Source: Winogradskyella wandonensis
GTDB taxonomy: Bacteria > Bacteroidota > Bacteroidia > Flavobacteriales > Flavobacteriaceae
Direction of reading: 5' to 3'
Length of the DNA stretch: 64,000 nt
Assembly (NCBI RefSeq): GCF_004346845.1
Contig: NZ_SMGI01000003.1
Location: forward strand, 269,995 to 333,994
Positions 61,653 to 64,000 of this stretch are shown here, piece after piece. Made by a program: the position numbers and the translations under genes. The notes under the pieces are model-generated. The model ran no database searches. It was not told the DNA's origin and saw nothing but the letters and a program-made list of their open reading frames with translations. Positions within the stretch are counted from its first letter, which is position 1, and every line of letters starts with the position of its first letter.

Positions 61653-63089
61653 TTGATACAAAAAAACGAACAATTATTCTGGAGAATCTGTCCTTCTTGT
61701 AAAGGGATAGGTAAAAAAAACCGTCGCCCAAGCGAGAAAACGCTGCGCAAATACCGTCAATCTCTCGAAATATATTCTAATAAGAAAACACAAGTAAAAC
61801 CAGAGAAACCAAAAGATAATCTTAAAAAATGTATTGCCTGTGATGGCTCTGGATTAATCAGCACTTCAACACCCACGGAAATAAATACAAATTATCCAAA
61901 TGTAGCCATTATTGGTGGCGGTATTGGCGGTTTTGCGTTAGCTGCAGCCTTTTCTCATCGTGGAATTCCTTTTACGATATATGAGAAAGACAGAAGTTTT
62001 AATACGCGTTCACAAGGATATGGTTTAACATTACAACAAGCTAGCAAAGCGCTTAAAGGATTTGGCATAACAACCTTAAAAGAAGGTGTTGTATCTACCA
62101 AACATATCGTACACACGACGGAAGGCGAAATCATTGGCGAATGGGGTATGCGCAAATGGTTAGACAACAATACTAATCCGAAAAAAAGAAAAAATACCAA
62201 TATCCATATTGCAAGGCAATCGTTACGTCTTTCCTTACATAATCAAGTGAAAAAGCATGACGCTATTAAATGGGGACACGAATTTTTGAGCTATCAAAAT
62301 GATGAAAATGAAAAATTAATTATCAACTTTAAAGTCGGTAATGATATTATAACATCCTCAGCAGACTTAATTGTTGGGGCAGATGGCATAAGAAGCGGTG
62401 TAAGGCAACAACTTTTTATTAAAGACGACTATCCTTTGAATTACTTAGACTGTTTTGTCATGCTAGGCATATGCCCTATAAAACATCTAAATGACATAAA
62501 TAGTCCTTTATTAGATTTAAAAACTGTATTTCAAACAGCAAATGGTAATGAGCGTATTTATGTGATGCCCTATTCTACTTCTGCAATCATGTGGCAACTA
62601 AGTTTTACTTTGCCAGAAGAAGATGCTAAAATACTAAGTAGACAACAAAAATCTGTACTCAAACAAGAAGCCTACGGAAAAACACAATGGCATTATCCTA
62701 TTCCTGAAATCATAAAAGCAACACCTTTGCAGTACATTTCGGGATATCCTGTTTACGATAGAGACGTTCTCAATATCGAGGACTTTAAAGAAGGAGGTAG
62801 CGTAACACTTATTGGCGATGCAGCGCATCCTATGAGTCCGTTTAAAGGGCAAGGTGCAAATCAGGCTCTACTCGACGCGCTCTCTTTAGCACGGCGTATT
62901 ACCAAAACGTGTCGAATAAATACTGATTGGAAAGAAAAAGGAATTAGAACTGCATTACTAGAATCTTTTGAAAGAGACATGCTACACCGCACAAGAATTA
63001 AAGTAAAAGCTTCGGCTGATGCTGCTAAATTTTTGCACTCGGAAGTTGTATTAAAAAAAGGCAATTCGCCCAGAGGCAAGGCTATTTAA
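61653..63089 (+). CDS. FAD-dependent monooxygenase with N-terminal DnaJ-like Cys module
   Basis: The 478-residue protein has two CxxCxGxG-type motifs in its first 70 residues: CPSCKGIG (Cys13, Cys16) and CIACDGSG (Cys60, Cys63), the DnaJ zinc-finger pattern. The rest is a PHBH-type flavin monooxygenase: VAIIGGGIGGFALA (about 85-98), VGADGIRSGVR, and GDAAHPMSPFKGQGANQAL near residue 390. The start is TTG at 61653, because no ATG gives this N-terminus and an internal start would delete the first cysteine pair. The substrate is unknown. It ends at a terminator next to the tRNA fragment. Confidence 0.88.
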   Translation: MIQKNEQLFWRICPSCKGIGKKNRRPSEKTLRKYRQSLEIYSNKKTQVKPEKPKDNLKKCIACDGSGLISTSTPTEINTNYPNVAIIGGGIGGFALAAAFSHRGIPFTIYEKDRSFNTRSQGYGLTLQQASKALKGFGITTLKEGVVSTKHIVHTTEGEIIGEWGMRKWLDNNTNPKKRKNTNIHIARQSLRLSLHNQVKKHDAIKWGHEFLSYQNDENEKLIINFKVGNDIITSSADLIVGADGIRSGVRQQLFIKDDYPLNYLDCFVMLGICPIKHLNDINSPLLDLKTVFQTANGNERIYVMPYSTSAIMWQLSFTLPEEDAKILSRQQKSVLKQEAYGKTQWHYPIPEIIKATPLQYISGYPVYDRDVLNIEDFKEGGSVTLIGDAAHPMSPFKGQGANQALLDALSLARRITKTCRINTDWKEKGIRTALLESFERDMLHRTRIKVKASADAAKFLHSEVVLKKGNSPRGKAI

Positions 63090-63095
63090 TTAAAA

Positions 63096-63124
63096 AAGCC
63101 AAACACTTTCGTATTTGGCTTGTT
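63096..63124 (+). terminator. Terminator after monooxygenase
   Basis: AAGCCAAA (63096-63103) pairs with TTTGGCTT (63114-63121) over a 10-base loop, with a T-rich flank. It lies 7 bp past the monooxygenase stop. Confidence 0.75.
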
Positions 63125-63126
63125 GT

Positions 63127-63168
63127 AGCGGGAACTGGACTCGAACCAGTGACCTTCGGGTTATGAGT
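63127..63168 (-). tRNA. 3' fragment of tRNA-Met(CAU), likely initiator; att site
   Basis: Read on the minus strand, the 42 nt begin at the anticodon loop (CTCATAAC), then run through CCGAAGGTC, the T-arm ACTGGTTCGAGTCCAGT and the acceptor TCCCGCTA, as in a normal tRNA-Met with CAU anticodon. The CCC after the loop suggests the initiator tRNA. The 5' half is absent: from 63169 on, the sequence is unrelated. A break in the anticodon loop of a tRNA is a standard crossover point for tyrosine integrases. The intact copy should be at the far right end of the element, outside the window. Confidence 0.8.
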
Positions 63169-63188
63169 TCAATTCCTAAATTTATTTT

Positions 63189-63204
63189 CCCCTATTTATA
63201 GGGG
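63189..63204. other. CCCCTA/TAGGGG hairpin near att site
   Basis: A 6-bp perfect stem with a TTTA loop lies 20 bp inside the element, followed by TTT. It could be a small terminator or an integrase-associated structure. Confidence 0.45.
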
Positions 63205-63229
63205 TTTCAAGCTATACTAATTTTAAAAT

Positions 63230-63261
63230 CATATGCATTTTCATATGCAAAACCATATGCA
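63230..63261. repeat. Three CATATGCA direct repeats phased at 12 bp
   Basis: Copies of CATATGCA start at 63230, 63242 and 63254, an exact 12-bp period. They lie about 62 bp inside the att core. Candidate roles are integrase arm sites or excisionase/regulator binding sites. A GTCTAAGTTAGAC palindrome follows at 63269-63281. Confidence 0.8.
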
Positions 63262-63330
63262 GTTTGAAGTCTAAGTTAGACATTCAATATTAGTCTAAAA
63301 TTAGTAATATATTTCAAAACAAAACTTTTT

Positions 63331-63708
63331 TTAATTCATATAATCTTGCCATTGTATAAGTACATATTTTTCAATTCCGCTCTCTTTTCGTTTTAAAAAA
63401 CCGTATTCATAAACAAAAAAGTAAACATCTCCTTTTTGATTTTTCCAATAGTGCGTGAAAAATTTTGAATTAAAGCCTTCTTTTATTAGAATACCACTTC
63501 GCACTGTCGCCTTCCCTGCTCTATTATATTCTTTCAATAACTTTCGGTTTAAGCGTAATTGATTATCTACCTTATTATAGAAGCGCTTTGGTTTTTGTTT
63601 TTCTCTTTGGTATTGGTGAGAACTTTTGCATTGAGGGTCACAATACTTTTTATCTGTTCTACCTATTAACTTCTTATTACAGTAAAGACAATTTTTTACT
63701 AACCGCAT
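63331..63708 (-). CDS. Island-borne zinc-finger-like protein
   Basis: The 125-residue protein begins with four cysteines in a finger pattern (Cys7, Cys10, Cys23, Cys27: CLYC and CDPQC). A basic middle (REKQKPKRFYNKVDNQLRLNRKLLKEYN) and a C-terminal region (FFTHYWKNQKGDVYFFVYEYGFLKRKESGIEKY) follow. It is probably a nucleic-acid-binding protein; I recognise no named family. It lies between the att fragment and the divergent integrase gene, a position often held by regulators or excision factors, which is inference. Confidence 0.75.
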   Translation of the reverse strand: MRLVKNCLYCNKKLIGRTDKKYCDPQCKSSHQYQREKQKPKRFYNKVDNQLRLNRKLLKEYNRAGKATVRSGILIKEGFNSKFFTHYWKNQKGDVYFFVYEYGFLKRKESGIEKYVLIQWQDYMN

Positions 63709-63798
63709 AAATTCTATTATTAACAGTATATTATACGTAAAATAATCGAATATAGTACTACTATCGTTTTTTCAATTTATATTTTTGACAAAAATGAT

Positions 63799-64000
63799 AT
63801 GAAAAATAGAACAACCATAACATTAGAACCTGTAACGCACAACAATACCGACTATGTTGTTATCGATTTCAATAATTCATCTGAAGTTAAAGATTATATC
63901 AAAGCATTCTATGGTATAAAACAGGGTAAGAAAAATAACACTTTCTATATTAAATACTATGACACTGTTATAAATGAGCTCTTTAGCTATTTTAGAGACA
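63799..64000 (+). CDS. Start of probable tyrosine site-specific integrase, cut by window end
   Basis: From the ATG at 63799 the frame stays open for 67 codons to the window end: MKNRTTITLEPVTHNNTDYVV..., with an IKAFYGIKQGKKNNTFYIKYYDT segment. This resembles the N-terminal arm-binding region of Bacteroidota phage-type integrases, which begin with a similar short beta-rich segment. The catalytic domain is outside the window, so identity rests on this N-terminus and on the tRNA att site next to it. A TATTTTTG -7-like box lies at 63780-63787. Confidence 0.55.
   Translation, partial: MKNRTTITLEPVTHNNTDYVVIDFNNSSEVKDYIKAFYGIKQGKKNNTFYIKYYDTVINELFSYFRD

Larger units (their letters stand above)
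63169..64000. mobile_element. Left end of integrated element (genomic island)
   Basis: Starting directly at the tRNA break, the region is different in character: many short repeats, a zinc-ribbon gene on the minus strand, and the start of a probable tyrosine integrase on the plus strand that runs out of the window. This is the order expected of an att end plus integrase. The element's extent, cargo and type (prophage, ICE or island) cannot be seen. Confidence 0.7.

Overview
The window reads as ordinary chromosome of an AT-rich member of the Flavobacteriaceae (Bacteroidota). The support is a tmRNA tag ending in YALAA, a type B sorting domain of the type IX secretion system (T9SS), promoters of the TTG-N17-19-TAnnTTTG type with no Shine-Dalgarno dependence, and lineage-typical families (GSCFA, RMD1/DUF155, VF530, short arginine decarboxylase with a deoxyhypusine-synthase-like protein). 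A marine genus near Winogradskyella, Psychroserpens or Lacinutrix would fit, but the sequence does not settle the genus.

Layout. 0-8.5 kb: an M48 metallopeptidase cut by the window edge, a saccharopine/alanine-dehydrogenase-like enzyme, topoisomerase IB, a PoxB-type pyruvate oxidase, tmRNA, a small zinc-ribbon gene broken by one stop codon, and msrB-msrA. 8.6-15.4 kb: SelO, a nitroreductase, then a leftward thiol-redox block (DsbD-like, two rhodaneses, redoxin, TlpA-like lipoprotein). 15.4-16.5 kb: a MarR regulator with a perfect operator palindrome, and YceI. 16.5-23.8 kb: the complete trp operon trpEGDCFBA, with a textbook attenuator (18-residue leader peptide with three consecutive Trp codons, then a terminator). 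Its intergenic gaps are filled with repeats, and trpF carries an in-frame palindromic repeat. 24-34.4 kb: trmL, YitT, a DEAD-box helicase, yaaA, a PASTA protein with RluD, ddl and coaD. 34.4-42.7 kb: a LuxR-type response regulator with a TPR sensor kinase, uncharacterised proteins, a GSCFA protein with its own in-frame repeat, and alaS. 42.8-46 kb: a rightward run of M23 peptidase, MerR, LemA and two TPM proteins. 46-53.5 kb: a T9SS-secreted C-type-lectin protein, the GTPases Der and Era, formate-THF ligase and a SpoU methyltransferase. 53.5-55.4 kb: a convergent type II restriction-modification pair. 55.5-60.7 kb: RMD1 protein and a polyamine operon (speA, speB, deoxyhypusine-synthase-like gene, small acidic protein), led by a previously unlisted Arg-rich 56-codon ORF. 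60.8-63.1 kb: DNA/RNA non-specific endonuclease and an FAD monooxygenase with an N-terminal DnaJ-like cysteine module. 63.1-64 kb: a 42-nt 3' fragment of a tRNA-Met(CAU) marks the left edge of an integrated element that holds a zinc-ribbon gene and the start of a probable tyrosine integrase.

The most interesting signals are regulatory or repeat-based. They are the speA leader ORF, the trp attenuator, small palindromic repeats that have become protein sequence in trpF and the GSCFA gene, the restriction gene of unrecognised family, and the tRNA-borne island with 12-bp-phased direct repeats beside its att site. All functional assignments come from reading motifs by eye; no database search was possible.
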